DNA of 64,000 bases, from assembly GCA_027922465.2 (NCBI GenBank), contig BQMF02000166.1, positions 558,001-622,000 of the forward strand. The letters run 5' to 3'. Of this stretch, positions 53,927 through 64,000 are shown piece by piece (within the stretch, counting starts at the first letter, position 1; each line of letters opens with the position of its first letter). The stretch comes from Turritopsis dohrnii (lineage: Eukaryota > Cnidaria > Hydrozoa > Anthoathecata > Oceaniidae). The notes under the pieces were generated by a model, which made no database searches, was not told the origin of the DNA, and worked only from the letters and a program-made list of their open reading frames with translations. A program made the translations under genes and the position numbers.

Positions 53927-54600
53927 TTATTCACTAAGATTTCCTTCATTGTCACTATCGCCATCATCACTATCTTCATCAGAAGTATCATAATCAAATT
54001 TTAAGTTTTCGCATCATTTGCCACAACCACATAAATCAATGCATTCGAGGCCGTGCGATCGATACTTGCATACTTGGGTGCGGCATTTTGATTTCGAGCA
54101 ATTACAGGAAATCAACCCGATGACGTCGACTGGTGCTGCAGGAAGCAACTTCCAGTCAATGGTTAAGACACCAGCTTCCATCTTCCATCCATGACCAATG
54201 GGACTTGGTATCTTGGGGTTGTTTTCGAGAGATCTCTCTATGACTGCTGTCACATATGACACTCGCTTGCAATGACACAGTAAAGCGTCTCTTGTTGGTG
54301 GTAGTTTCTGTGGTTCGGGAGCCTTGCGACTCGAACAAAACTTTTTTCAACGGGCTTCCTTGGTGTCATTACATTTAACTGCGTACATATCGCAGATAAA
54401 CGCCTCTATTTTTGGAGCAATGTGGCGTCGATGCCAAAAGAGTTCCCAAATGACGCAAAAGTAGCTTTGAATTTTTCAGAAGCTTGCAACAACTTAAATG
54501 CTGTAGTTTTTCCAACTCCATAGAACGCGCTGATATAATCGTTACCAGTGAATGCGTTGAGTGCTGGTATCGCATGACAGCATTCAGGGCAGGGCCCGCG
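53927..54600 (-). pseudogene. Broken member of a multicopy invertebrate gene family (Cys-rich C-terminus)
   Basis: Minus-strand pieces in order: PALNAFTGNDYISAFYGVGK (compare the common HALTGCDTTSAFxGKGK motif), a frameshift near 54405, then ICDMYAVKCND, a TGA, LPPTRDALLCHCKRVSYVTA, GHGWKMEAGVL, APVDVIGLISCNCSKSKC, ECIDLCGCGK, another TGA, CENLKFDYDTSDEDSDDG and a stop at 53929-53927. Order and motifs are those of a repetitive, transposon-like family frequent in cnidarian and other invertebrate assemblies, function not established to my knowledge. One frameshift and two in-frame TGAs make it non-functional. Confidence 0.6.
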
Positions 54601-54609
54601 CAGCGTTTT

Positions 54610-54650
54610 TGAAAGTGAGGGGAGGGGGGGGGGGGGGGGGGGGGGGGGAT
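54610..54650 (+). repeat. Poly-G tract
   Basis: A run of about thirty G with one A interruption near its start. Such tracts can form quadruplexes and often carry assembly length errors. Confidence 0.85.
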
Positions 54651-55783
54651 TATAGTTAAGGATTCAAGAAATATTTTCATGGGTAAAAGGTGTAAAGCAC
54701 GTGTTAAAAAGGTTTTCCTTAAAAATTTCTATCAATTCGCACGAACAGTCCAACACAGGTAGTTGAAAGTTCGCTGATGCGGATTAGAGTAACGCTAAAA
54801 AAGTGTCGTTTGGCACAAAGGAAGACCTTTCGTCTTTTCTCCTGCCGACTGTTTTTTTTCGTTCTTCTTTTCGTGCACCCGACAAAACATTGCTGTTTTT
54901 TCCCAGACATAATGGAATCTTTAAGCGTTCGAAATAATAGACGGGGGTTCAACATTTTTGAAAATAATAATGTTACAAAGATTTTTTTATGAAAACATTG
55001 AACAAAGACATCGAACGCATATTTTTTTAAAACATTTTATTTAAAAGTAACAAGGGTTTTGTTTGTTTGTTTTTTTAAATGATACAATGAATGATTTTTT
55101 TTCATATATTGCACCCCCTGAATATGTACTTTCGATTTTCCGATTTGTCTAGAAGGAAGGAAAGATGGCGGAGAAATTTTAGTTTGTTGTTGTTGGAATA
55201 GCGTGATTTTTCTTTTTGTGATAACTTGTTTAATAAATAATTTTAGGTGCTCCGATAAAAAAATAATTAATACTAATTATCTTAAGAACATATTTCGCTA
55301 TCTTTTGGATTGTCCCCTCCTTTGTATGGTTTCTCATTTTTTTATGCAAGTAGCTGCCTGACAGCAAAGCTGAAAAAAAAAACAAAGAAATTTTGCACGT
55401 GAAAACAAACTTTTACTTGTTTGGTGAAATACAGTGTGTATCAAAATGTCTTATCCACCAACTTTTAAGGCGTATTTCTCATTACATGTCTGATAAAACA
55501 TTGTGGATTTTATATCACAAGAAAGAGCTTTTGCATGCTCTTATCCATTAGTATAAAATGATTGCCAAAGTATTTGTTCTTCGAAAAGACATTGAAGGAA
55601 AACTCAACGATTTGGTTCATTAAATTCTTAAAAGTCAATTAACTGACATGTCCCACTTTGAAAATTCATAAAAAAGTATTTTCACTATATAAAATAAACT
55701 CTATAGTTCGCAAAAACTTTCGTCGCTATCACTATCACTGGTGTCGTTGTCAAAATACGCCATATTGAAACTCTTCTTCAGTT
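54651..55783. other. Stretch with no recognised gene
   Basis: Several frames at 54719-54992 are open on both strands but share no recognisable domain. No repeats identified. Confidence 0.4.
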
Positions 55784-56022
55784 AATAGACCTTTCCCGAA
55801 TTTCAGTTTAAACTCTAAACTGTGACTGAGTTTCATATCTAACCTCGTTTTCATGCGATTCATTGTTCCACTGATTTCATTACTTTATAACTTAATAGTA
55901 GTCTCTATTATTTCCAATTCCCATTCCGATAGTTAGAAGCAGTTTAAATATTAAAAGCGAGGTTAGATACGACCACTTGGACACAATGCATCGTTTAAAC
56001 ATAAATTCGAGAAAGGTCTATT
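55784..56022. mobile_element. MITE with AATAGACCTTTC ends, about 240 bp
   Basis: Inverted ends AATAGACCTTTCCCGAATTT and complement, plus inner inverted blocks TATCTAACCTCG / CGAGGTTAGATA. No coding capacity. Confidence 0.65.
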
Positions 56023-56128
56023 TGTCGTTGTATTCAATTGATCTTGTGTCACTTTCATAACGGGATCTTTTCTTTGAAGTTCGAACGTTTGAAAATTCGT
56101 GACAGTATACTCTTCCACAAAATTGATT

Positions 56129-56950
56129 ATGTCTGTATCAGTGACAGGACAATTCCCCCCTGGACAATCCCCCCCCCCCCCCCCCCGACGATCGCCCCCT
56201 AGTAAATTGCCCCCCGGAGCATTACCCCCCCGACAATCGCCCCCCATATAGGATGGAAAATTCCCCCCCGGAATATTGCCCCCCAAACCAACAAAGTTTC
56301 ATATATTCTCATTGTCTACTAAAATGATACTTGAAGTGTTTATTCACGACACAGTCCACCGGAGTGTCCGACAAAGATCACTAGAATTCGGTTTATAAAT
56401 AAGGAATATTGACAGCGCGTTAGTCAATACACTTTGGAGAATTACTTTTAGCCCTAACGTTTCTTCTTGCCACCCGACGCTCTGGAAATTTTTGGAAATT
56501 TTACGTAAGGAGGAAAGTGTTGTGCGTGTCCGAATGCTTCAAAATCTAGCAGGACATCCACCACCTCCTCAAAGACGATTGTAACGCTCGAATTCTACGC
56601 ATAGTTGATTATTACCCAAACCGCCAACGACTCTTTTTAAAACAAATATTTACATGATATCCATTGTGTTACCATTTTATAACAAACATCTGTATATTTG
56701 AAATATATTAACTTTCTTTGATTTTTAAATCTTGTTTCCCTTTCTGCTTTCGAGCAAAAATACCTTAGAAGCAATATTATCGTAAAAAATACTTTACACG
56801 TTTTTTAGGGGGCAATATTCCGGGGGGGGATTTTCCTACCTATATGGGGGCGATTGTCCGGGGGGCAATTGTCCGGGGGGGTAATGCTCCGGGGGGCAAT
56901 TTACTAGGGGGTAATCATCCGGGGGGGGGGGGAATTGTCCAGGGGGGAGT
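56129..56950. repeat. Foldback repeat with G/C-run arms
   Basis: Left arm 56147-56286 (C-rich) and right arm 56808-56947 (G-rich) are inverted copies of a degenerate unit GGGGGGCAATTGTCCGG-like, 15-25 bp long, repeated five or six times in the same order on each side. The loop, about 520 bp, is ordinary AT-rich DNA. Homopolymer lengths differ between arms. Confidence 0.8.
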
Positions 56951-58080
56951 TATCCTAGAACCGTCTGTATCCGCCTCAGCACATATATAATTAATGCATA
57001 CTTTACAGACATCTAAAAATAGAACTAGTTTTACCGTAAACCATGTAAAATTTGTTTGGGTTAGTGAGGGTAAGGGTCTCGCTTTGCCTTCATCATTCAA
57101 ACGCATTTGGGAGATTCGTAAACTCGACGAGCCTGTTACACGAAAAAAATCAATTACTTTGTGAGAATTTTTTTAAAACTGTTCTACTAAAACGGTACTT
57201 CAGAGATTTAAAGCCTTTTGTTTTATCAAAAGAAACATCATTACTTTGCACGCTTATTTCAAGTGTTAATGTAAAGTTTTTAATGACTTTGTAGTGAAAA
57301 ATTTACGAACAACTCTACTAAGTTGTATACAATTCCCTACAAATCTATAGAAAAATAGTTTCGCGTAAACGAAACATGATTTTTCCGAACCCCGCTAATT
57401 TGCAAAACTTCAGCCAGAAGTTTTCATGACTCAAAAAGAATAATGCTTCCCTAAGTTTATTACGAGGGTTGTTGGTCAAAATGTAGAATGGATTCGTTGT
57501 TTATATCTATCTTGAAGAACTAAAGCTAAAAATGATGGGTAACTTATATAACTTTTTAACCGAAGGCGAGAACTGTCTGGAAAACCCCACGAGAACTGTG
57601 AGACTTGGAAAAGTCTTCAGTTTGTTTTGATGCGCATATACAAAGGTTGTACTGTGATTTTGAATGATGATTTGGATAATTCTTTAATTTAGTTGTTGTG
57701 TAAACGTCGCCTCTGGAACTTACATACATTCAATATGGTAATTAGCAAGATAATTACGAATTTATTACCGTGCATGCGTTAGAGGATTTCAAAAACATTA
57801 CGGTCACCTTCAGCATATTCGTCTTACCTTGCATACTAATGAAGCCGACAGATATCGATTGACAATTAGCAAGATAATTGCGTTTTTTCTACTGCGTATT
57901 TGCTCAAGAATATCAAAATATATCAAGAATATCACATTGTGAACTAATGAAGCCGACAAATTGATAATTAGTGAGTCAACTAGGTTTTTTCTTATTCAAT
58001 CAGCATGCGCAAGAAAATGGAATACTCTAAAGATAGTCATCTCCCGTATAGACACCAGGAAAAAAACAGGTAAAATAGGA
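56951..58080. other. Stretch with no recognised gene
   Basis: AT-rich DNA; a weak local repeat (AATTAGCAAGATAATT with CAATTAATGAAGCCGACA-like context) recurs at about 57738, 57866 and 57960. No coding signal. Confidence 0.4.
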
Positions 58081-58087
58081 TCACAAA

Positions 58088-58245
58088 TCACAAAGTGGGG
58101 CAGGTAGTAATTACAAAGTGGTGCAGCTTGAAAATTACAAAGTGGGGCAAAATAATTACAAAGTGGGGCAGAAATTACAAAATGAGGCAAAATAAACAAA
58201 GTGGGACAAAAATTACAAAGTGGGGCAATTACAAAGTGGGGCATA
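58088..58245. repeat. Minisatellite, unit AATTACAAAGTGGGGCA
   Basis: About eight imperfect copies of a 16-24 bp unit. The antisense frame gives a repetitive PLCNF-type peptide that is not a gene. Confidence 0.8.
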
Positions 58246-58249
58246 ACAC

Positions 58250-60225
58250 ACAGCTTCAAATCTGAAATTTTGCCAACCATGCATTTTATTTTTGTATGTG
58301 TTTTAACTCTAAATCTTTCATTCAATAAATTTTATTCAATGCACTGATTTTTGACGGATCTTTCCTCAAAATGATTTTAGAAGACATGTAATTGGATTTC
58401 TGTGTATTATGCAAGAAAGCCATATTTACAAATTGTTGTTCTTCGTGACTTTCTTCTTTAACTGTCCAAACCTAGTGTGATCATGATCAATAAAACCTTT
58501 TTATATTTCTTTCTTGTTTTTTTATGTGAACTTTTTGGCTATTTTGTTGCTTTTAATCAAAGTTTCTAATGGATTTTTCGCTTTAATTTTTTTTGAGAGT
58601 TTTTTTTTTCTTTTGGCTCTTACGTAATTTCTTAAACAAGTCCATTTAAAACCAAATCCATTCAAAATTGCTTCTAATAAAAAGGTTTTTCTTCAATATG
58701 GAAGCACTAGTAACCGGAATCCTTCCTTTTATTTCTCCTAAGGGGTAAAATCCATTTTTCGTAAGCCAGTTTTAAAAACTTTTTAAAAAATTATTTTGAT
58801 AAGCTTTAGAAAGATCCTAGTCTGTGTACGTATTACATTTTATTTCAAGAAAGCTGAATGAGAAAGATTTGCTTGTGAAGACTCCTTAAAACTGTCTTAT
58901 TATTTTACAGTAGAAGCGATAGCAAATGTGGTATTAAAACACCCGTGGACTGCTACTACTCCTACTCCGGCCGAAATGGCAATTAATCTGAGATTTAGAA
59001 TCTGCGAGACTCTACTAATAACGCAGTTCTAATGAAGGAACGCAGCCTTCGAATTTTGGAAGCTCTGACATATCAAACATAAACCTGATATTTTGTAACT
59101 TAATCCATGAAAGAATGAATTCTGAACAAATAGGCCTACATAAAAATGGGACTTTCAGTTCATTGCGCTAACTGAAAATACTTAATATGTTGCTTTTCTT
59201 GTTAGTAAAGCTTATCAGTTCAAAATTTCTTATTACCTCGTTTATTAGTTACTACACACTGTCTTAATTTCAAAGATCTAGTTCAAGAAGGCAGTTATTT
59301 CTTGGAATTCAATTTTTGTTTCATGAAATTATTATTAACTAGCATGTAGCTTTAGCTAAAAATGCCCCCGCCCTCAAGCATTCCAATTTGTACACACAGC
59401 AGGCTATACATTGCAAGCTATACAACGGAAACAAAAACAAAGAAAACTTTTTTATGTTTGTTATCTCTTGGTCCTATGTCACATTGATGCTAATTTATAC
59501 CTTTCAAAAAGTGTAATTAAGGCTTAACAAGTAATATCAGAAAGTATTGGCTACAAACAAAAGAAATGTGTGAACTGAAACCATGGTTACGTATTTTATA
59601 ATCAAAACAAGATAAACATTTGTTAAAGAAATTCTGTAAGAGCCAAAAGAAAGAAAAAAAACTTTTTCAAAAAAAAAAATTCAGGCGAAAAATCCATTAG
59701 AAATCTGCGTTTCAAACTTTGATTCGAAACAAAAAATAGCCAAACTTTACATAAAAAACAAGAAAAAAATATAAGAAGGTTTTATTGATCATGATCACAC
59801 CAGGTTTGGGGGAGGACAGAAAGAAGGAAAACACGAAGTACGACAATTTGTAGGCTTTCTTGCATACACAAAAATCCAATTAAAATCTTTTTAAAAGGCA
59901 AGATCCGCCAAATCAGTGCATTCAAAAAATAGCCAAAGTTTATATAAAAAACAAGAAAAAAATATAAGAAGGTTTTATTGATCATGACCACACCAGGTTT
60001 GGAAGACAGTCAAAGAAGAAAAACAAGAAGAACGACAATTTGTAATATGGCTTTCTTGTATACACAGAAATCCAATTAAAATCTTTTGATAGCAAGATCC
60101 GCCAAAAATCAGTGCATTAAACAAAATTATAGAAAGAAAAATTTAGAGTTAAAATATATACAAAAATAAAATGTATGGTTGGCAAAATTTCGGATTTCAA
60201 GCTGTGCTTCAAAATCCTTGTCGTT
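58250..60225. repeat. Large foldback repeat, about 2 kb
   Basis: Left arm 58250-58680 and right arms 59630-59910 and 59930-60225 (the right arm is internally duplicated) are inverted copies, with GGATTTCTGTGT(A/T), TGATCATGATCA and AAAATGATGC-poor AT-rich sequence in common. The loop holds the 58900-59340 repeat shared with 31.0-31.8 kb. The arm head resembles HINE-like heads (GGATTTCTG, GCAAGAAAGCC, CTGTCCAAACC), suggesting two related elements inserted in opposite directions. Confidence 0.6.
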
Positions 60226-60305
60226 CCCTTCACTAAAACAACACAAAAGTAATATGAAAAATGTCTAAGCAATTTTAATATACGAACTTCCTAAATAACT
60301 TAGTA

Positions 60306-60327
60306 TCTATATATTAATAGCCGATTC

Positions 60328-60372
<45 letters not shown>

Positions 60373-61318
60373 TTGTTTGTAAGTCACGCAAAATGGTAGA
60401 TTGAGTTGTGAGCGAAATTATTTCTTTTTTTGTGTGCGACGTGAGTTTGAAGCAAATACATTGCAACCCCAATCGAACGTGACTTTTTTTGGCTGATGAA
60501 CTAATAGGAATAACGTTTTGTTTTTATTATTATTGTCAGTTTTATATTCCACGTTGACTTGGCTTTAAAAACAATACATCAACTAAGAAACTAACTCTTT
60601 AAACATTTTGGACAAAAAGCAGCAGTGGCAGAACGTGGCAGCATGTGCGGTTTGCCAGTGTATCCTAACGCTTTCCTGACTGTCTGAGACGGGTGAACTT
60701 TTTTCGAACAATCAAAATGTTTAAAAACCGTAGGTAAAAAAAAGAGAATCATGAAACAAAATATTTTTTTTTTTGCTTTTGTCTTAATAGTTGTCTTAAT
60801 TTCTTTTAATCGATTTCTTTTAATCTATTTTAATCTGATCGAACGTTTTTTATTCACTTCATTCATTTGGCACGTGCATTTTTTTCTCCTCCCGTGTGAT
60901 CTTTTTAAGAAGAGAAACCATTTTTTCACCTACTTCTGACAGCACCCATGTTAGAGCGCGTAAAACAAAAGCTAATAATAAGTTGAAAAGTTTTTTCTCT
61001 CTGCGTTTTGAGTGAATTGTTAAACTGATACTTGATTGGTTTAAAATCGTAAATAGAAACCACGTGAAGTTCACGTTCGGAATGCATTGTGTAAAACATT
61101 TTAAATGCGACCGCGACAATGAACGGCTGAGTTAATAACATGCAAGATTTGAAACACCAGGAACGTATTTCTCTTAACGTGCAAACGAGCTTTATTAAGC
61201 GATAAAGCCAGCAGCAAAGGAAGTCTTATCGCTGGTTTTAAGTGCAATAATTTGGAGCAGGTGGTGATACAACGCAGGCTGAACATGGGCGGCGAGCGAC
61301 GCCGCCTTGGCGGCTAGT
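60306..61318 (+). mobile_element. Non-autonomous Helitron copy H9
   Basis: Full-length: A then TCTATATATTAATAGCCG, a (CTGT)n microsatellite at 60325-60367, interior as in H4, then the hairpin GGCGGCGAGCGACGCCGCC and GGCGGCTAG at 61318. 1,013 bp. The 61101-61383 open frames (minus) recur in H4 and are not genes. Confidence 0.8.
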
Positions 61319-62190
61319 CTATATATTAATAGCCGATTCTCTGCTTGTTTGTTTGTTTGTGCGTTTGTTTGTAAGTCACGCAAAATGGTAGATTAAGTTG
61401 TGAGCGAAATTATTTCTTTTTTTGTGTGCGACGTGAGTTCGAAGCAAATACATTGCAACCCTCAATCAAACGTGACTTTTTTTGGCTGATGAACTAATAG
61501 GAATAACGTTTTGTTTTTATTATTATTGTTACTTTTATATACCACGTTGACTTGGCTTTGAAAACAATACATCAACTAAATACAAAGAAACTAACTGAGT
61601 AAACGTTTTGGACATAAAGCAGCAGTGGCAGAACGTGGGAGCATGTGCGGTTTACCAGTGTATCCTAATGTATCCTTGCCTGACTGTCTGAGACGGGTGA
61701 ACTTTTTTTCGAGCAATCAAAATGTTTAAACCGATAGGTAAAAAAATACAAAAATACAAAATATTTTTTTTTGCTTTTGTCATAATAGTTGTCTTAATTT
61801 GTTTTAATCGATTTCTTTTAATCTATTTTAGTCAGATCGAACGTTTTTTTTTATTCACTTTATTCATTTAGCACGTGCCTTTTTTCTCTCCTCCCGTGTG
61901 ATCTTTTTAAGAAGAGAAACCATTTCCCCCTTACGTTTGATAGCACCCATGTTAGAGCGCGTAACTTTTTTAAAACAAAAGTTAATAAAAAGTTGAAGTT
62001 TTCTCTCTATACGTTTTGAGTGTATTGTTACACTGATAAAAGATTGGTTTTACCAGAGGTTGTGACTTCGAATCTGCTTCTGGTTGAACACAAGTTGAAC
62101 GAGCCGTTTATAAGGAAATTTGACGTTTTTTGATACAGTGATACAGAGCAGGTGGACATGGGCGGCGAGCGACGCCGCCTTGGCGGCTAG
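61319..62190 (+). mobile_element. Non-autonomous Helitron copy H10, fused head-to-tail to H9
   Basis: TCTATATATT follows the CTAG of H9 without spacer; ends with the same hairpin and CTAG at 62190 followed by T. 872 bp; lacks the block with the H9 GCGACCGCGACAATG sequence and has the GATACAGTGATACAGAGC end shared with H4. Confidence 0.8.
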
Positions 62191-63015
62191 TAATATAATA
62201 ATAAATTAGGAAAGAGATACGAAAAAACATTCCACTTACAGTACCATGCTTTGAAACGGGAAAAAAGCAAAGTCAGCTAATTAATTGTATTCCACCGTGT
62301 AACGTCAACACGAAAGTTGGAAGATGATGATGATGATGAAGAACAAAATCGGAACTGACATTCGCCTATCTCGTGAAACTACTATGCCTCCTCGCTCGCT
62401 TACGCTCGCTGCGGGGGCAAAAACAAGATGAAAGCCTGTTTACGAAAAGTGTGCCCGCGATTTGAGAGAAAATTCCTGATTGGCTCAAAATCCGTGATTG
62501 TTTTCAACTATCCAATAGCGCAGAAGTATGGAAAAAAACAAAAAACTGCTTTTCTCCTGAAAAAAACCATTAATTGAGATTCGCGGGCACAGTTTGTTTC
62601 CACTGATTGTGAAGAATCGACACAACCAAAAAAACATTCAAAAAACCTTTTTCTTCGGGACTTGGAGCTCAAAGAAGCACAAAAAGTCCGCATTTTTTAT
62701 ACCGTTGGAAAGAAAATTTATTGCTCTACACGAATTCACAAAATATTTTTACTTAAAATGTACTGGTACAAAGAAATAACGGGAAAAGTTATGCAATGCA
62801 TATGTGAGTAAAAGGTACGCTGAGCCCTTAAATACATTCATTCATACTAAAATATTTTCACTAGCGACCATTTTTGTTCCAGAATAACCCTCTAAAAATG
62901 TGTAATTCCATGAACGTTCGTCGCCATTATGTTGCAAAAGCCAACACGGTTCGTAATCAAATATTTTACTTGTGACGTATGTATGCGAAAGAAATGAAAA
63001 CGTCATTCAGAAAAA
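62191..63015. other. Stretch with one dispersed repeat (62290-62440)
   Basis: Contains the inverted partner of 52440-52580 (GCCTCCTCGCTCGCTTACGC, GCTGCGGGGGCAA). Frames at 62508-62779 are short and unrecognised. Confidence 0.5.
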
Positions 63016-64000
63016 CAACAAGATGCCCTACCGGGCAGAAGGATTTCTGCAAGCTTTGCTGCTGAAAATGAAACAAAAATGCAACACGAGCAGCCTAGAT
63101 TCGTCCTGCTAAACTAAAACAGTCACATCATTCAACTCGAGAAGCATCAGCATTAAATCAACAAAAATGTTGATGCGATTGACAATGTTCGTCAAGAAAG
63201 TCAGTCTACATTAACAGAAAAAAGAGGCTTTTCTTTATGCTACGGTAGAGATTATTTATGAAGATCTATTGGTATGAATAAGCAGAATGATTGTTACTGG
63301 ATATTTGCCACCCACGTACTCCAAAAAGTGCATTGACACAATACGAAACTCTAATTTAACCACATCAAACATAATGAATTCTATAAAAAGATTCTGTGTA
63401 TACTGGCGGCAACCAATACATCATTTGGACAGCACAATAATTATATAGTTTCTACATTGATCTCCTCAGGATGAAAAAGATATGTAATATCACAATAATT
63501 GTTACTTAGAAATTAAAATTCATATCTAATCTAAAAGTTAAAAATAAACAACATACATAGGGAGCAAAGAGATATGGTGATATAGCCAGAATACATCCAA
63601 ACATTGCTAGTAAATATAGTATAAATAGCTGTATTAGAGTAATTATGTTGGTGATGCTGGGGGGAGCAGCTGAAAGGAAGCTAAGCTGAGCTTTAAGAAT
63701 CCAAAAGCTTCTAAAAATTGACTTCAGACATGCGTACACATACAAATACACAAAGGTCTTTCATATTTAAAAAGGCTTGGAGCAAAAATAAAACAAGAAA
63801 TACCTTTTCTTCCACACACCATGTAGTGGCATTGTTTTCATATTTTAAACTTCAAGAAAACTTCTTTCAAAAAACAGAATAACCACGCTGTAATTTAATT
63901 TTGTGAACATGACAAGTTCCCAACAGTAATGCAATTCTTTATATAAAATTATAAGCTGTATTAACTTCTTTTAAATCCATATTTTCATCAAAGAAACTTT
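63016..64000 (-). mobile_element. HINE-like unit, type A, inverted, cut by window end
   Basis: Tail at 63016 (minus: GCAGAAATCCTTCTGCCC-GGTA-GGGCATCTTGTT) and type A body back to AAAGAAGTTAATACAGC at 63960. More diverged from the array 1 and 4 units than they are from each other. Confidence 0.6.

Noticed and set aside
54375..54680. 101-codon minus ORF with poly-Pro start as a gene
   Set aside because: The Pro run is the poly-G tract read in antisense, and the rest is the wrong frame of the broken multicopy-family gene.

Overview
This is an AT-rich animal (metazoan) genomic window. Spliced genes with GT-AG introns, an astacin/TSP1/MAM extracellular protein, Penelope-like retroelements, Helitrons and many small inverted-repeat elements all point to an invertebrate. 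A cnidarian fits best, but that is inference: no rRNA, mitochondrial or other diagnostic gene is present.

The main gene, as I read it, is one minus-strand gene running from a start at 51450 to a stop at 4230. Sixteen exons join with consistent phases into 3,408 coding bases (1,135 residues): signal peptide, short acidic propeptide, astacin zinc-protease domain, two thrombospondin type 1 repeats, a MAM domain, a Thr/Ser/Pro linker with an 81-bp coding repeat, and three more MAM-type domains. The exons lie in three islands: 51.2-51.5 kb, 23.8-26.8 kb and 4.2-5.8 kb. They are separated by predicted introns of 24.4 kb and 17.9 kb. Nearly all other DNA in the window is mobile elements, most of it inside those two introns.

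Layout of the rest: 0-2.7 kb holds a foldback-repeat arm, a small MITE and a truncated Penelope-like element (PLE-1) with hammerhead-like motifs in its inverted arms and a mariner-type insertion. 6.7-23.4 kb is an intron filled by tandem Helitrons, a 13-kb tandem array of a Helentron/HINE-like repeat, an apparently intact Penelope-like element (PLE-2, 839-residue ORF with RT and GIY-YIG domains, 12-bp target duplication) and a PIF/Harbinger-like MITE. 27-48.3 kb holds more Helitron copies interrupted by HINE-like arrays in both orientations, a second Helitron-like family carrying a ~117-137 bp minisatellite, palindromic MITEs, hAT-like MITEs and tRNA-derived segments. 48.3-51.0 kb holds small unidentified ORFs, a 105-bp hairpin MITE with a 9-bp duplication and a composite MITE. 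52-58 kb, upstream of the gene, has a LINE remnant, a broken multicopy-family gene, a poly-G foldback and minisatellites. 58.2-62.2 kb has a large foldback repeat and two tandem Helitrons. The window ends inside an inverted HINE-like unit.

The most interesting structure is rolling-circle in character. Two unrelated non-autonomous families (Helitron-like ends TC...hairpin-CTAG, and HINE-like ends GGATTTCTGC...GCAGAAATCC-hairpin-CTTG) both form exact head-to-tail arrays, and HINE arrays sit inside Helitron copies. The HINE-like termini show matched changes that support pairing of the two ends. No CRISPR, rRNA or complete tRNA gene was seen.
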